A DNA stretch of 56,191 bases, from contig CACLRL010000008.1 in assembly GCA_902609285.1 (NCBI GenBank), positions 1-56,191 on the forward strand, written 5' to 3'. Shown here in pieces: positions 25,563 through 34,835 of the stretch. How positions within the stretch are numbered: the first letter of the stretch is position 1; the number at the start of each line of letters is the position of its first letter. The position numbers and the translations under genes are program-made. The notes below the pieces were generated by a model. That model saw nothing but the letters and a program-made list of their open reading frames with translations. It searched no databases and was not told the origin of the DNA. Source of the DNA: an uncultured Candidatus Actinomarina sp. (lineage in GTDB: Bacteria; Actinomycetota; Acidimicrobiia; Actinomarinales; Actinomarinaceae).

Positions 25563-27876
25563 TTAGTTCCTCCAGATTTTTTACTTCAATTAGCTCATAG
25601 GGTTTAGTTGTATCAATATCTCTAAATCCTCTTCTGTTTAGTGGAGCAATTATTAATTCATTAGGTAAATGATTATTAATTTTAATTTTTACCTGTAACG
25701 TAATAACTCCTTGTACAAGGTTCACTGTGTAGCTAGATAGGTTATGCTTAATGAAAGTATCATTATTCATTTCTATGAATCTTTCGGCTCCCAACATCGA
25801 AATTGAAGGTGAATTGATTTGAGTAGAAGAATCTCCATAAAGTCTATTAACAAATAGTATTTCAAGTGTTCCTGGCTCAACATTTTCTATTTCAATGTTG
25901 ATAGATTTTGAATTTAAAACTCCATCTAGATTTGAGGGCTTGTTTAAATTGTCAAAAGAGGGAACATTGTCTTTATCTAAATACTCCTCACATAATTGTA
26001 AATTTAACTCGAATTCAGATTCATAATTGTTTTCAATATCTATTTTATTTAGCATCATTGACCAATATTCCCATTCATTCAAGACAGAACCAGGAGTAGG
26101 TAGTATTTTGTTTTGTTTAAGTATTCTCATTTCAAGATTTGTAAATGTTCCCTCTTTTTCTCCAAGAGAAGTTGTTGGAAGAATTATATTGGCTAGTTCT
26201 GTTGTTTCATTTTTAAACAAATCTAAGGAAACCACGAAATTTGCATCCATTAATTTATCTTTTATTTGGTTACTGTAAATTGAGCTGTTGACCGGATTAG
26301 ATCCAATCGTAAATACAATATTGTTTTTCCTGCTATCAAATTCATTAATAAACTCATTTAAACCCTTTACTAAATCTATATTCTGTAAAGCACCAAATGT
26401 ATTACCCTTTGCAAAACAATTAAGTATTTTTAGATTTGAGTTTTTATCTAAATAATTAATTAAATTTGAAATTGGATTTGTGTTTTGAATTGGCGATGAC
26501 TTTCCAATTATTGCTAATACATTTTTATTATTTATTAATTCATTGAAATTTGGTATTTCAGATATTTCTACATTAAACTCTAAGTTTTTTGAAATTATTT
26601 CTTGACCAAAATATGAATCTGCTAGTTCCTTCATAGCTGTATTTGTATGACCGAATATTACTAATTTTTTTCCATTTTTAACTGCCTGTCTTATTCTTAA
26701 ATAAAGAGTGGGTAGATTATCTTTTATATCTTGTGCCCACAAAATTATTGTATCTACTAAATCTAAGTCTTGAACTTTCCCTAGTAAATCAGTGTTCTGA
26801 AAAAATCCTTCATATAAGTAATCATCACTTAAATAGACATTTATGTTTTGATCTTTGTTAACTTTATTTAAATTTTCTGCAAAATTATTTAGCGCATAAT
26901 ATTCCTCGTTTGTACTGTTGTGTCCAACTATAAAGCTGATATTTGAATTATTATCAACAGATATTTCATTACTGATTAATTCCATTGATTCATTTATGCT
27001 TATTTCATTTGTTGAATCGTTATTAAGCACAGGTTTTAAAATTCTTTTTTCTGAATGTAAATATTCAAAATTGTACCTGCCTTTATCTGATAACCAACCC
27101 TGATTTGTGAATTCATTATCTTCACCTAAAATTCGTAGCATTTTGTTTTGGGATACATTTAATTCAACCGAGCATCCCATTGAAGAACAATTAGAGGTAG
27201 ATGAGACTTTTTTAAGATCCCATGGTCTTGCTTTAAATCTATATGAGGTAGAAGTCAATGCTCCAACAGGACAGATTTGCACCGTGTTGCCTGAAAAGTA
27301 TGATCTAAAGGGTTCATCTGGAAATGTGTTGACTTCAGTTTTGTTACCTCTTTGAATAAATTCAATCAACGGATCACCAGATATTTCATCAGAAAATCTC
27401 GTACAGCGTGCACACAAAATACATCTTTCTCTATCAAGGAGAATTATTTCTGAAATTGGTATAGGTTTTTCAAAATGTCTTTTATCTTCAACAAATCGAG
27501 ACTCACCAGGTCCATAAGCCATAGTTTGGTCTTGCAAAGGGCACTCTCCAGCCTTATCGCATACAGGACAATCCAAAGGATGGTTTATTAATAAAAATTC
27601 TAAAACGCCCTCTTGAGCTTTTTTTACTACTTCTGATTCAGTATCTACAACTAAATCTTCTGAAACTTTAGTAGTGCATGAGGGGACTAGAGCTTTTCCA
27701 CGTGGGGTTTCAATTTCAACTAAGCACATGCGGCACATGCCAACTGGATCCATGCGTTTGTGCCAGCAAAATCTTGGAATATGAATGCCAGAATCTTCAC
27801 AAGCTTCAATGATTAGCTGATCAGAATCTGTTCTGATTTTTGAACCGTTAACATTTATGTTAATTTGATCACTCAT
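25552..27876 (-). CDS. nuoG: NADH-quinone oxidoreductase subunit G (complex I no. 2)
   Basis: Large iron-sulfur subunit of the NADH module, 774 residues. N-terminal [2Fe-2S] cysteines (FCWHKR, GMCRMCLVE, PSCTT), the HxxxC type cluster (HPLDCPVCDKAGECPLQ), and two further motifs CILCARC and ICPVGAL. The extra N7 cluster motif seems absent: only NCSSMGC is seen. The C-terminal molybdopterin-oxidoreductase-like half is poorly conserved and AT-rich, which is common for this subunit. ATG overlaps the nuoF stop. Confidence 0.95.
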   Translation of the reverse strand: MSDQININVNGSKIRTDSDQLIIEACEDSGIHIPRFCWHKRMDPVGMCRMCLVEIETPRGKALVPSCTTKVSEDLVVDTESEVVKKAQEGVLEFLLINHPLDCPVCDKAGECPLQDQTMAYGPGESRFVEDKRHFEKPIPISEIILLDRERCILCARCTRFSDEISGDPLIEFIQRGNKTEVNTFPDEPFRSYFSGNTVQICPVGALTSTSYRFKARPWDLKKVSSTSNCSSMGCSVELNVSQNKMLRILGEDNEFTNQGWLSDKGRYNFEYLHSEKRILKPVLNNDSTNEISINESMELISNEISVDNNSNISFIVGHNSTNEEYYALNNFAENLNKVNKDQNINVYLSDDYLYEGFFQNTDLLGKVQDLDLVDTIILWAQDIKDNLPTLYLRIRQAVKNGKKLVIFGHTNTAMKELADSYFGQEIISKNLEFNVEISEIPNFNELINNKNVLAIIGKSSPIQNTNPISNLINYLDKNSNLKILNCFAKGNTFGALQNIDLVKGLNEFINEFDSRKNNIVFTIGSNPVNSSIYSNQIKDKLMDANFVVSLDLFKNETTELANIILPTTSLGEKEGTFTNLEMRILKQNKILPTPGSVLNEWEYWSMMLNKIDIENNYESEFELNLQLCEEYLDKDNVPSFDNLNKPSNLDGVLNSKSINIEIENVEPGTLEILFVNRLYGDSSTQINSPSISMLGAERFIEMNNDTFIKHNLSSYTVNLVQGVITLQVKIKINNHLPNELIIAPLNRRGFRDIDTTKPYELIEVKNLEELSVN

Positions 27877-29168
27877 TGAGCAATAGGAATTTTTGTTGGC
27901 AACATCTTCATCAATTCATCTGAAAAATTATCTAACAAAGATGTTATCGGAGATACAGCAGATGGACCTAAAGGACAAATTGTTGTCATTTTAGGTGGCC
28001 ATGACAAGCCTGGTGAAATATTATCACAAACATCTACCAACAAGCTTATGTCTGACAGCCTTCCTCTTCCGCTTGCTATTCGCTCCAGTATCATTTCTAA
28101 CCATGTAGTTCCTTCTCTACAAGGAGTACATTGACCACAAGATTCATGAGCAAAAAAACTTACAATGCTTTTAGCTGCGTAGACTAAATTAGTATCCTCG
28201 TCCATTACGACAACTGCACCTGAACCCAGCATAGATCCAGCATCAGCAACATCGTCTATTGTCATTTTTATATCGAGTTGATCTCCAGTAAACCATGGCG
28301 CTGAAGCACCTCCAGGAATATATGCTTTTACTTTTTTGTCATCTTTAATTCCATTACCAAAAGTATCAATAAACTCTCCGAAACTTTTTCCCATTTCTAT
28401 TTCAAAATTTCCTGGGGTTCTAACATGTCCTGAAAGACTGAAGATTCTTGTTCCTGTTGAACCTTCTACTCCAAGTTTTGCGTACTCTTTGCCTGAATTA
28501 TTTATGATCCATGGAACTGAAGATATTGTTTCAACATTGTTAACCAAAGTTGGTTTGTTATATAATCCCATCACGGCAGGAAAGTAAGGTGGTTTTAGTC
28601 TGGGTTCTCCTCTCTTTCCTTCAAGTGAGTTAAGAAGAGCAGTTTCTTCTCCGCATATATAGGCTCCTGCCCCTAGGTGAACTACAATATCAAGTGATAA
28701 ATTGGTTCCAAGTATGTTATCTCCCAGATATCCTTTCTCATAAGCTTGCTCTACAGCTTCTTGTACTCTTCTTGCCGGTTTTGCATATTCACCACGAATA
28801 TAAATGAATGCTTTTTTAATATTTGAGGCAAAACAAGTAATTATTACACCTTCAATTAATTGGTGTGGATCTCTTTCCAATAGAATCCTGTCTTTAAATG
28901 TACCCGGCTCGGATTCATCACCATTAATTACTAAATACCTGTCTTCATCCTCAGCTAAAAAGCCCCATTTTACCCCTGTAGGAAAACCTGCTCCTCCTCT
29001 ACCTCTAATGTTTGAATCTTTAATTTCGTTAATTACATTTTCCGGATTGTCTTCTTTTAAGACTTTTTTTAAAGCACTGTAGCCATTATTTTTTTCATAA
29101 ACCTCAATTTTGTGACTGTTCTCAGGAAAATCGCGCATATGTTTGGTAAGTAATAAAGTTTCTTTCAT
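27873..29168 (-). CDS. nuoF: NADH-quinone oxidoreductase subunit F (complex I no. 2)
   Basis: NADH- and FMN-binding subunit with one [4Fe-4S] cluster, 431 residues. Glycine-rich NADH/FMN segments are visible (IRGRGGAGFPTGVKWGF, then GAGAYICGEETALLNSLEG), and the cluster motif is HESCGQCTPCREGT with a distal cysteine in TTICPLG. Its presence shows that complex no. 2 oxidises NADH. The ATG is joined to the nuoE stop (TAATG). Confidence 0.97.
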   Translation of the reverse strand: MKETLLLTKHMRDFPENSHKIEVYEKNNGYSALKKVLKEDNPENVINEIKDSNIRGRGGAGFPTGVKWGFLAEDEDRYLVINGDESEPGTFKDRILLERDPHQLIEGVIITCFASNIKKAFIYIRGEYAKPARRVQEAVEQAYEKGYLGDNILGTNLSLDIVVHLGAGAYICGEETALLNSLEGKRGEPRLKPPYFPAVMGLYNKPTLVNNVETISSVPWIINNSGKEYAKLGVEGSTGTRIFSLSGHVRTPGNFEIEMGKSFGEFIDTFGNGIKDDKKVKAYIPGGASAPWFTGDQLDIKMTIDDVADAGSMLGSGAVVVMDEDTNLVYAAKSIVSFFAHESCGQCTPCREGTTWLEMILERIASGRGRLSDISLLVDVCDNISPGLSWPPKMTTICPLGPSAVSPITSLLDNFSDELMKMLPTKIPIAQ

Positions 29169-29785
29169 TAATTATCCTTCTCTTTTGCTGTTCCAATATT
29201 TTGAAAACCTGGCACTGTATATGCTGAACCGGTATTGTCTTCAATTGCCCAGTCAAAAGATTGTGTACCTCCAAATTTATTCTGTAATTGATCAGCAACA
29301 ATTATTTCTGGTTTGTCATTTTTTAACCACTCACACATTTCGATCGTTTTTTCAGGTGTTAATCCCTCTACTGTTTCATAATTCACTTGTATAGCAGGAG
29401 CTCCTCCACAAGCTCCAATGCATTCGACTTCTTCGAAAGTAAATAGCTTATCTTGATCTGTTTCATAATTTTCTAATCCAGTGAATTCTTTTACGGAGTT
29501 GATAACACTTCTAGAATCATTAATTTCACAAGATATTGATTTACATACACTTAATAAATAAGTTCCTGTTTGCTCCTCTTTATACATTGAATAAAAAGAA
29601 GAGACAGATTTTACTTGAACCTCCGTTATATCTACAAGATTACTTATTTCAACAATGGAATCATCAGAAATAAAGCCATCTTTTTCTTGGGCCAAATATA
29701 ACAGTGGACCAAGTGCAGATCTTTTCTGTGGATACAATTCAATTATCTTATGAGCTCTTTCAAGCAGTTCATTATCCCAACTCAT
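29168..29785 (-). CDS. nuoE: NADH-quinone oxidoreductase subunit E (complex I no. 2)
   Basis: Thioredoxin-like [2Fe-2S] subunit of the NADH module, 205 residues. Cluster cysteines are in VCKSISCE and CIGACGGAPAIQVN. A helical N-terminal domain precedes it (ALGPLLYLAQEKDGFIS). The C-terminal 45 residues after the fold (from IIVADQLQNKFGG) form an extra tail. ATG overlaps the nuoD stop by four bases. Confidence 0.95.
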   Translation of the reverse strand: MSWDNELLERAHKIIELYPQKRSALGPLLYLAQEKDGFISDDSIVEISNLVDITEVQVKSVSSFYSMYKEEQTGTYLLSVCKSISCEINDSRSVINSVKEFTGLENYETDQDKLFTFEEVECIGACGGAPAIQVNYETVEGLTPEKTIEMCEWLKNDKPEIIVADQLQNKFGGTQSFDWAIEDNTGSAYTVPGFQNIGTAKEKDN

Positions 29786-31137
29786 CGATCAACATCTCCT
29801 AAAACTGGATCAAGAGATGCTATCGCAGCTACGGCATCTGCTATCGGGCTGTCCGACATAACTACTGGTAAAGCCTGGAGATTACAAAACGAAGGACCTC
29901 TAACATGCATTCTGTAGGGTTTTGGTGATCCATCAGAAACAATAAAACAACCTAATTCTCCTCTTGGAGATTCTACTGTTGTGTAAACCTGACCTGGTGG
30001 AACTTTAAATCCTTCTGTGTAGATTTTGAAATGGTGGATTAATGCTTCCATCGATTCATCTAATCTTTTACGAGGAGGGGGTGTAATTTTTTTATCTTGA
30101 ATTTTGAAAGGTCCTTTTGGCATATCTCCTATAACCTGCTCGACAATTTTAAGACTTTCAAAAATTTCGAGGACTTTAATTCTCCAACGAGCAAAAACAT
30201 CCCCTTCTTTTAATACCGGAACATCAAATTCATATTTATCTATACCTGAATAAGGTTGCATTTTTCTTAAGTCCCACGCATAACCGCTTGCTCTAAGACT
30301 TGGACCTGTAATTCCATAAGCAAAGCATTCTTTAGTTGTTAAAATTCCAACATTTTTTAATCTACCCTGCCAGATTGGATTATCTAAAAGCATCTCATCA
30401 TAATCTTTTAGTTTTTCAGGAATTATTTTTAATATTTGCTCAACATCTTTTTGCCAATTGTCTGGTAGGTCCGCTGCGACGCCACCAGGTCTAATAAAAT
30501 TATGATTCATTCTTAAACCAGTTGTTTTTTCAAAAAAATCTAAAATTAATTCTCGCTCCCTGAATCCAAAAATCATCATTGATAAAGCTCCAATATCCAT
30601 ACCTCCAGTAGCTAGAGCAACAAGGTGTGAAGAAACTCTATTCAGCTCTGTCATAAGAATTCTTATTGTTGATGCTCTTTCGGGAACATCTATATCAAGT
30701 AATTTTTCAGTTGCTAAAGAAAAAACAAGTTCATTAAAAAATGGTGATAAATAATCCATTCTTGTAGTGTTTGTCGGACCTTGAAAATAATTTAGCTCTT
30801 CCCCTGTTTTTTCCATTCCAGTATGTAAATAACCGATTACAGGCTGGACTCTTCTAACTACTTCACCTTCAAGCTCCACTTGAAGCCTTAGAACGCCATG
30901 AGTTGATGGGTGCTGTGGGCCCATGTTTAGTATCATTCTTTCATCATCTGATACATCTTCTTCTATGAAGTAATCATCAACAACCTCTGAACCCATCTGT
31001 ATCTTTGTGTTAACATCATCCTCTTGATCTAGCATTTTTTGAGATCCTTCATCAGTTGATGAAATATTCCAACCGCCTTCTTCAGAATTTGTTGCCCAAA
31101 AATCTAAGTCTTTTAAGGATTCTTTATTTTCTTCCAT
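29782..31137 (-). CDS. nuoD: NADH-quinone oxidoreductase subunit D with acidic N-terminal extension (complex I no. 2)
   Basis: Quinone-pocket subunit, 451 residues. The conserved core begins near residue 68 (MILNMGPQHPSTHGVLRL) and ends SLDPVLGDVDR. The first 67 residues form an acidic extension (DEGSQKMLDQEDDVN and DDYFIEEDVSDDER) not usual in the family. A start two bases after the nuoC stop supports its being translated; an internal ATG at the core is possible. Copy no. 1 has only about 30 residues here. Confidence 0.94.
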   Translation of the reverse strand: MEENKESLKDLDFWATNSEEGGWNISSTDEGSQKMLDQEDDVNTKIQMGSEVVDDYFIEEDVSDDERMILNMGPQHPSTHGVLRLQVELEGEVVRRVQPVIGYLHTGMEKTGEELNYFQGPTNTTRMDYLSPFFNELVFSLATEKLLDIDVPERASTIRILMTELNRVSSHLVALATGGMDIGALSMMIFGFRERELILDFFEKTTGLRMNHNFIRPGGVAADLPDNWQKDVEQILKIIPEKLKDYDEMLLDNPIWQGRLKNVGILTTKECFAYGITGPSLRASGYAWDLRKMQPYSGIDKYEFDVPVLKEGDVFARWRIKVLEIFESLKIVEQVIGDMPKGPFKIQDKKITPPPRKRLDESMEALIHHFKIYTEGFKVPPGQVYTTVESPRGELGCFIVSDGSPKPYRMHVRGPSFCNLQALPVVMSDSPIADAVAAIASLDPVLGDVDR

Positions 31138-31139
31138 AT

Positions 31140-31547
31140 TTATTCAACCTTCGGTGCATTTTTAAATTGAACTGGAATTCTTCCAGAACCATAATCTTTT
31201 CTCAGTGGGTGACCATTCCAATCATCTGGCATTAAAATTCTTGTTAAATCAGGATGGTCTTCAAAATTGATACCAAACATATCAAATACTTCTCTTTCGT
31301 AAAAGTTAGCGCTTGGATAGAGGCTTGTGATTGAGGGAACATTTAAATCATCATTAACTTTTACCACTAAACATACTCTTTTGTTTTTGGAAACAGATAA
31401 GAAATTAACTACGATTTCGAATCTGGGTTCTTTTTTCCTAAACCAATCTATAGCTGTTAAGTCAACCATCATTTCAAAACCATCATTTTTTAGTTCTTCA
31501 ACTTTTTCAAAATATTCATTTGGACTAAGTTCTATATTTTCAAACAT
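31140..31547 (-). CDS. nuoC: NADH-quinone oxidoreductase subunit C (complex I no. 2)
   Basis: Short 135-residue version of the 30-kDa subunit. The signature region is present as [20 protein letters not shown] and [24 protein letters not shown] overlaps the nuoB stop. About 50 residues shorter at the N-terminus than the copy at 4252-4812, with no sign of truncation in the core. Confidence 0.95.
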   Translation of the reverse strand: MFENIELSPNEYFEKVEELKNDGFEMMVDLTAIDWFRKKEPRFEIVVNFLSVSKNKRVCLVVKVNDDLNVPSITSLYPSANFYEREVFDMFGINFEDHPDLTRILMPDDWNGHPLRKDYGSGRIPVQFKNAPKVE

Positions 31548-32008
31548 TATCTATTAATCTCCCTGTCCATAATTTTCTGATGTAAGGTTAAAATTCCGTG
31601 CATTAATGATTGAGGTCCGGGAGGACATCCAGGTACATATACATCTACAGGAACTATGTGATCAACACCTTGAACTAATGCATAATTGTTAAACATTCCT
31701 CCAGTCGAGGAACATGCACCCATTGCAATTACCCATTTTGGTTCGGCCATTTGATCATAGACTTGTCTCAATACAGGAGCCATTTTTTGGGAAACCCTTC
31801 CAGCAACTATCATAAGATCAGCTTGTCTTGGAGAAGCTCTAAAAACTTCCATTCCGTATCTTGCTAGATCATACTTTGCTGAACCTGCTGCCATCATTTC
31901 TATTGCACAACATGCAAGACCAAAGGTTACAGGCCACATGGATTGTGTACGAGACCATCTCACAGCTTTATCAATTGTGGTTGTAAAAATATTATCAGGT
32001 GAATACAT
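31547..32008 (-). CDS. nuoB: NADH-quinone oxidoreductase subunit B (complex I no. 2)
   Basis: Cluster N2 subunit, 153 residues. Ligand cysteines are in [23 protein letters not shown] and [10 protein letters not shown]. The ATG overlaps the nuoA stop by one base. The active-site region [14 protein letters not shown] is conserved with copy no. 1, while the flanks differ, consistent with two old, functionally distinct paralogues. Confidence 0.97.
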   Translation of the reverse strand: MYSPDNIFTTTIDKAVRWSRTQSMWPVTFGLACCAIEMMAAGSAKYDLARYGMEVFRASPRQADLMIVAGRVSQKMAPVLRQVYDQMAEPKWVIAMGACSSTGGMFNNYALVQGVDHIVPVDVYVPGCPPGPQSLMHGILTLHQKIMDREINR

Positions 32009-32415
32009 TAAATACTTCCCTCATAATCTTTGACTGGTTCGTGATATCTTTGTCTTCTAGGTACATTCCAATCTAGGACATTTCTTTTCCAGACATAATA
32101 TAAAGTTTCAAGAACAAAAAATGTAAATATGAAAATTACGATAATTCCGTACCAGCCAAGTTGCTCAAATCTAGTTGCCCAAGCGAGTAGGAAAATTATT
32201 TCTATATCAAAAACTATATAAAGCATGGCAACCATATAAAATTTCACTGGGAATCGTTGAGAGGGTTCTTCTTCTGGAAATATTCCAGACTCATATGGAG
32301 ATAACTTTTCAGGTGTTGGATTTTTGGGAGATAATAAATATGAAACACCTAATGAGGCAAGTGCAAACCCAATGCCTATAAATAACATCACCAAGATTGG
32401 TAACCAGTTAATCAC
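32008..32415 (-). CDS. nuoA: NADH-quinone oxidoreductase subunit A (complex I no. 2)
   Basis: First gene of the 14-subunit operon; 135 residues with three membrane helices. The loop carrying the usual cysteine reads [13 protein letters not shown]: the conserved Cys of the ECG motif is a serine here, while copy no. 1 keeps YECG. GTG start with a strong AGGGAGGG ribosome site. An 18-bp Rex operator lies 14 bases upstream of the start. Confidence 0.95.
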   Translation of the reverse strand: MINWLPILVMLFIGIGFALASLGVSYLLSPKNPTPEKLSPYESGIFPEEEPSQRFPVKFYMVAMLYIVFDIEIIFLLAWATRFEQLGWYGIIVIFIFTFFVLETLYYVWKRNVLDWNVPRRQRYHEPVKDYEGSI

Positions 32416-32428
32416 ATTCCCTCCCTAT

Positions 32429-32446
32429 TTGTGAAAATTTTCACAA
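32429..32446. promoter_or_regulatory. Rex operator upstream of nuoA
   Basis: TTGTGAAAATTTTCACAA, a perfect 18-bp palindrome that matches the known Rex consensus TTGTGAA-N4-TTCACAA exactly. A candidate -10 box (TACAAT on the minus strand, 32463-32458) would place the transcription start inside or beside it, so bound Rex would block the nuoA-N promoter when NADH/NAD+ is low. The rex gene is 1.4 kb away at 33875. Confidence 0.92.
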
Positions 32447-32482
32447 TGTGTGGTTCTATTGTAGTACTTATTCAGGTTTTTG

Positions 32483-33763
32483 CTACAGCGAAAAAGATGG
32501 AGATTTAGTGAAAAACCTTAATGTTTTGAAGGGTAGAATAAATTTTGCTGACAGTAAAAAAGTCTCTTTCAGAGTCAACCTAGCTTCATCAAACAAAAGC
32601 TCAACAACAAAGTTTATTGTATTTTTATCAACTGATGCGATTCTCAAAAGTCTTTTTGTCATAAATGGACTTTGAAGTACTAGTCTTGCTAATGCACAAC
32701 TTAAAAAATGTTTTCCAAACCTTTTATTGAGTGCTTTTTCATATCTTTTGATATTTTTATTTAAGTTAGTACCGTCTAATGATGTAAATGTTTCTTTAGC
32801 TAATAAATATCCAGCTTCCATTCCATAAAATATACCTTCCCCACTCATTGGATTTATCATAGATCCTGCATCTCCAACAAGTGCAACCTTATCATGAGCC
32901 AGTGTCGGTCTCGAAGATGCAAATGGAAGCATGTAGCTTTTTTCCATTCTTATATTTTCGACTATTACTCCCTTAGATTCCAATGTGTTAACAAATTGAT
33001 CTAGCATTTGATTGATATCCATATTGTCTTTTTTAAACAAATTCAATGGCATCCCAATTCCTATATTTATTAGATCGCCTTTACTTGGAAATGCCCATGC
33101 GTATCCTTTTAGAGCTGAAACATTTATTTCAAACATTAAGGTTCTCTCATTAAATATTTCAATATAGTTTGGACTGTCAATATATGCTCTAATAGCAATC
33201 GCTTTATGAATATCACTGTTCTGTTTCAAATGCAAACTTTTTCTAACTCTAGAGTTAGCTCCATCTGCCCCGACCAACAATTTTGTATAGATTGACGTTA
33301 TTTGATTTTCAGAATCTTGAACCTCTACTCTTAAAATATTTTCATCTTCTGTGTTTTCATATTTTACAAACCTCGTATTTTCATAACTTTCTACATTTAA
33401 CTCTTTAGCTATATTGAATATTCGATTATCAAGTTCATATCTTGGAATTACATAAACAACAGAATCATCTTTGTTTTTAACTTTAGGAATATAATTCTGA
33501 ATACCGATATCATCAGGACCAAATAATGAAGTAGAAATTACTTGTGGTTCATCATCTAAAATATGTTCATTGTTAAATCTTTTTAACGCATTTATGACTC
33601 CTGGGCCAATTGCATCTCCACAAGATTTATCTCTAGGAAATATTGCTTTGTCAATTATTCCAATATTTAAATTTGGGTCCAAATTTTTAAATGAAATTGC
33701 TGTATTCGAACCAGATGGGCCTGCTCCAACTATTAAAACGTCATATATTTTTTCATTTTTCAT
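32483..33763 (-). CDS. FAD-dependent geranylgeranyl reductase-family protein, MenJ-like
   Basis: Flavoprotein of 426 residues with N-terminal dinucleotide fold VLIVGAGPSGSNTA, the CGDAIGPG segment of the geranylgeranyl reductase family, and the FAD motif ALVGDAGSMINPMSGEGI. In actinobacteria such enzymes saturate isoprenoid chains, for example in menaquinone (MenJ) or lipids. Its place between rex and the Rex-controlled nuo operon makes menaquinone modification the likely job. It is upstream of the Rex operator, so it has its own promoter in 33764-33874. Exact substrate inferred. Confidence 0.8.
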   Translation of the reverse strand: MKNEKIYDVLIVGAGPSGSNTAISFKNLDPNLNIGIIDKAIFPRDKSCGDAIGPGVINALKRFNNEHILDDEPQVISTSLFGPDDIGIQNYIPKVKNKDDSVVYVIPRYELDNRIFNIAKELNVESYENTRFVKYENTEDENILRVEVQDSENQITSIYTKLLVGADGANSRVRKSLHLKQNSDIHKAIAIRAYIDSPNYIEIFNERTLMFEINVSALKGYAWAFPSKGDLINIGIGMPLNLFKKDNMDINQMLDQFVNTLESKGVIVENIRMEKSYMLPFASSRPTLAHDKVALVGDAGSMINPMSGEGIFYGMEAGYLLAKETFTSLDGTNLNKNIKRYEKALNKRFGKHFLSCALARLVLQSPFMTKRLLRIASVDKNTINFVVELLFDEARLTLKETFLLSAKFILPFKTLRFFTKSPSFSL

Positions 33764-33874
33764 TATTTATGTCTTTAAAAATACTCTAAATATCAATAAA
33801 ACGTTAATTTATAGAAAAATAAAAAATTAATTGTAAGTTATCTTATTTTTTAATCCTTATTAGATTGTGCATTA

Positions 33875-34519
33875 GTGAAAAATAATAACAAAATTCCACC
33901 GGCAACAGTTAAGAGACTGCCTATCTATTTACAATGTCTTGAGCTTATTGATGAGAAAACTATAGGAATATCCTCAAAAAAACTAGCAGAACTGGCAAAA
34001 GTTAATGACGCACAAGTTAGAAGAGACTTATCATATCTTGGAACTTTAGGTACGAGGGGTGTTGGATATGAAATTTCTACGTTGAGAAATCAGCTTCAAC
34101 TTGAACTTGGATTAGTAGAAGGATGGAGCGCAGTTATTGTTGGAGTTGGCAACCTCGGATCAGCACTTGCACATTATGGTGGATTTCAAGAAAGAGGTTT
34201 TGGTGTTGTTGGTCTATTTGATGATGATCCAAGAAAAATCAATAAACAAATTGCTGGATTGGTAGTTAAGCCAATATCAGAAATGCAAAATACATGTGAA
34301 AAATATAATGTTGCAATCGGAATAATTGCTACACCAGGAAAAGTAGCTCAAGAAATTGCAGATAAGCTAATTGAATGCAATATCAAATCAATTTTAAATT
34401 TTGCACCTGTTTTACTTAAGAACACTGCTGATGTTCAAATCAGATCGGTTGACCTTTCTCAAGAGCTTCAAATATTAAGCTACTACTTAGATAGACCTGT
34501 TCTTAAAGCAGTTAAATAA
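33875..34519 (+). CDS. rex: redox-sensing transcriptional repressor Rex
   Basis: NADH/NAD+-responsive repressor, 214 residues. N-terminal winged helix (about 8-80) with the recognition segment AQVRRDLSYLGTLGTRGVGY, then a Rossmann domain with AVIVGVGNLGSALAHYGGF and a following acidic DDDPRK, and the C-terminal swapped helix (LSQELQILSYYLDR). GTG start with no ribosome site, possibly leaderless. Divergent from the MenJ-like gene. Its perfect operator lies before nuoA at 32429. Confidence 0.96.
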   Translation: MKNNNKIPPATVKRLPIYLQCLELIDEKTIGISSKKLAELAKVNDAQVRRDLSYLGTLGTRGVGYEISTLRNQLQLELGLVEGWSAVIVGVGNLGSALAHYGGFQERGFGVVGLFDDDPRKINKQIAGLVVKPISEMQNTCEKYNVAIGIIATPGKVAQEIADKLIECNIKSILNFAPVLLKNTADVQIRSVDLSQELQILSYYLDRPVLKAVK

Positions 34520-34535
34520 TTATTGAAATAAATTC

Positions 34536-34835
34536 TTATTTACCTTCAAGATTTTTTGCTTTTGAAATTCCCCATATAATTATTTGATCACGTGCTTTTT
34601 CACCAAAATCATTAGGGGTTAAAGTAACCTTTAATTTAAGATCTTCATTTAAAAAAGTATTAATTATTTGTGTTGGTGTTTTTCTTTGAATCTCGAAATC
34701 TTTATTTAATTCACTCATTAAAGAGGACTTTAATGTATTTTCCTGTTCTTCAGTAAGATCAAAATCTATTTCTTTTAAATAACTTATAGTTCCAGTCATA
34801 AGAATTTTTATAAACAATGAAGTATCTAAATTCAT
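34536..34835 (-). CDS. 99-residue hypothetical protein
   Basis: Unrecognised small protein, mainly helical and charged (for example LTEEQENTLKSSLMSELNKDF), with no signal peptide. The first 20 residues are mildly hydrophobic (FIKILMTGTISYL). Its ATG overlaps the stop of the CvpA-CAP gene, so the two are co-translated and probably work together. Convergent with rex. No motif supports a function. Confidence 0.6.
   Translation of the reverse strand: MNLDTSLFIKILMTGTISYLKEIDFDLTEEQENTLKSSLMSELNKDFEIQRKTPTQIINTFLNEDLKLKVTLTPNDFGEKARDQIIIWGISKAKNLEGK

Noticed and set aside
33864-33880. TTGTG...AGTGAAA sequence near the rex start as an autoregulatory Rex site.
   Set aside because: The second half is not an inverted TTCACAA; it lacks the required symmetry.
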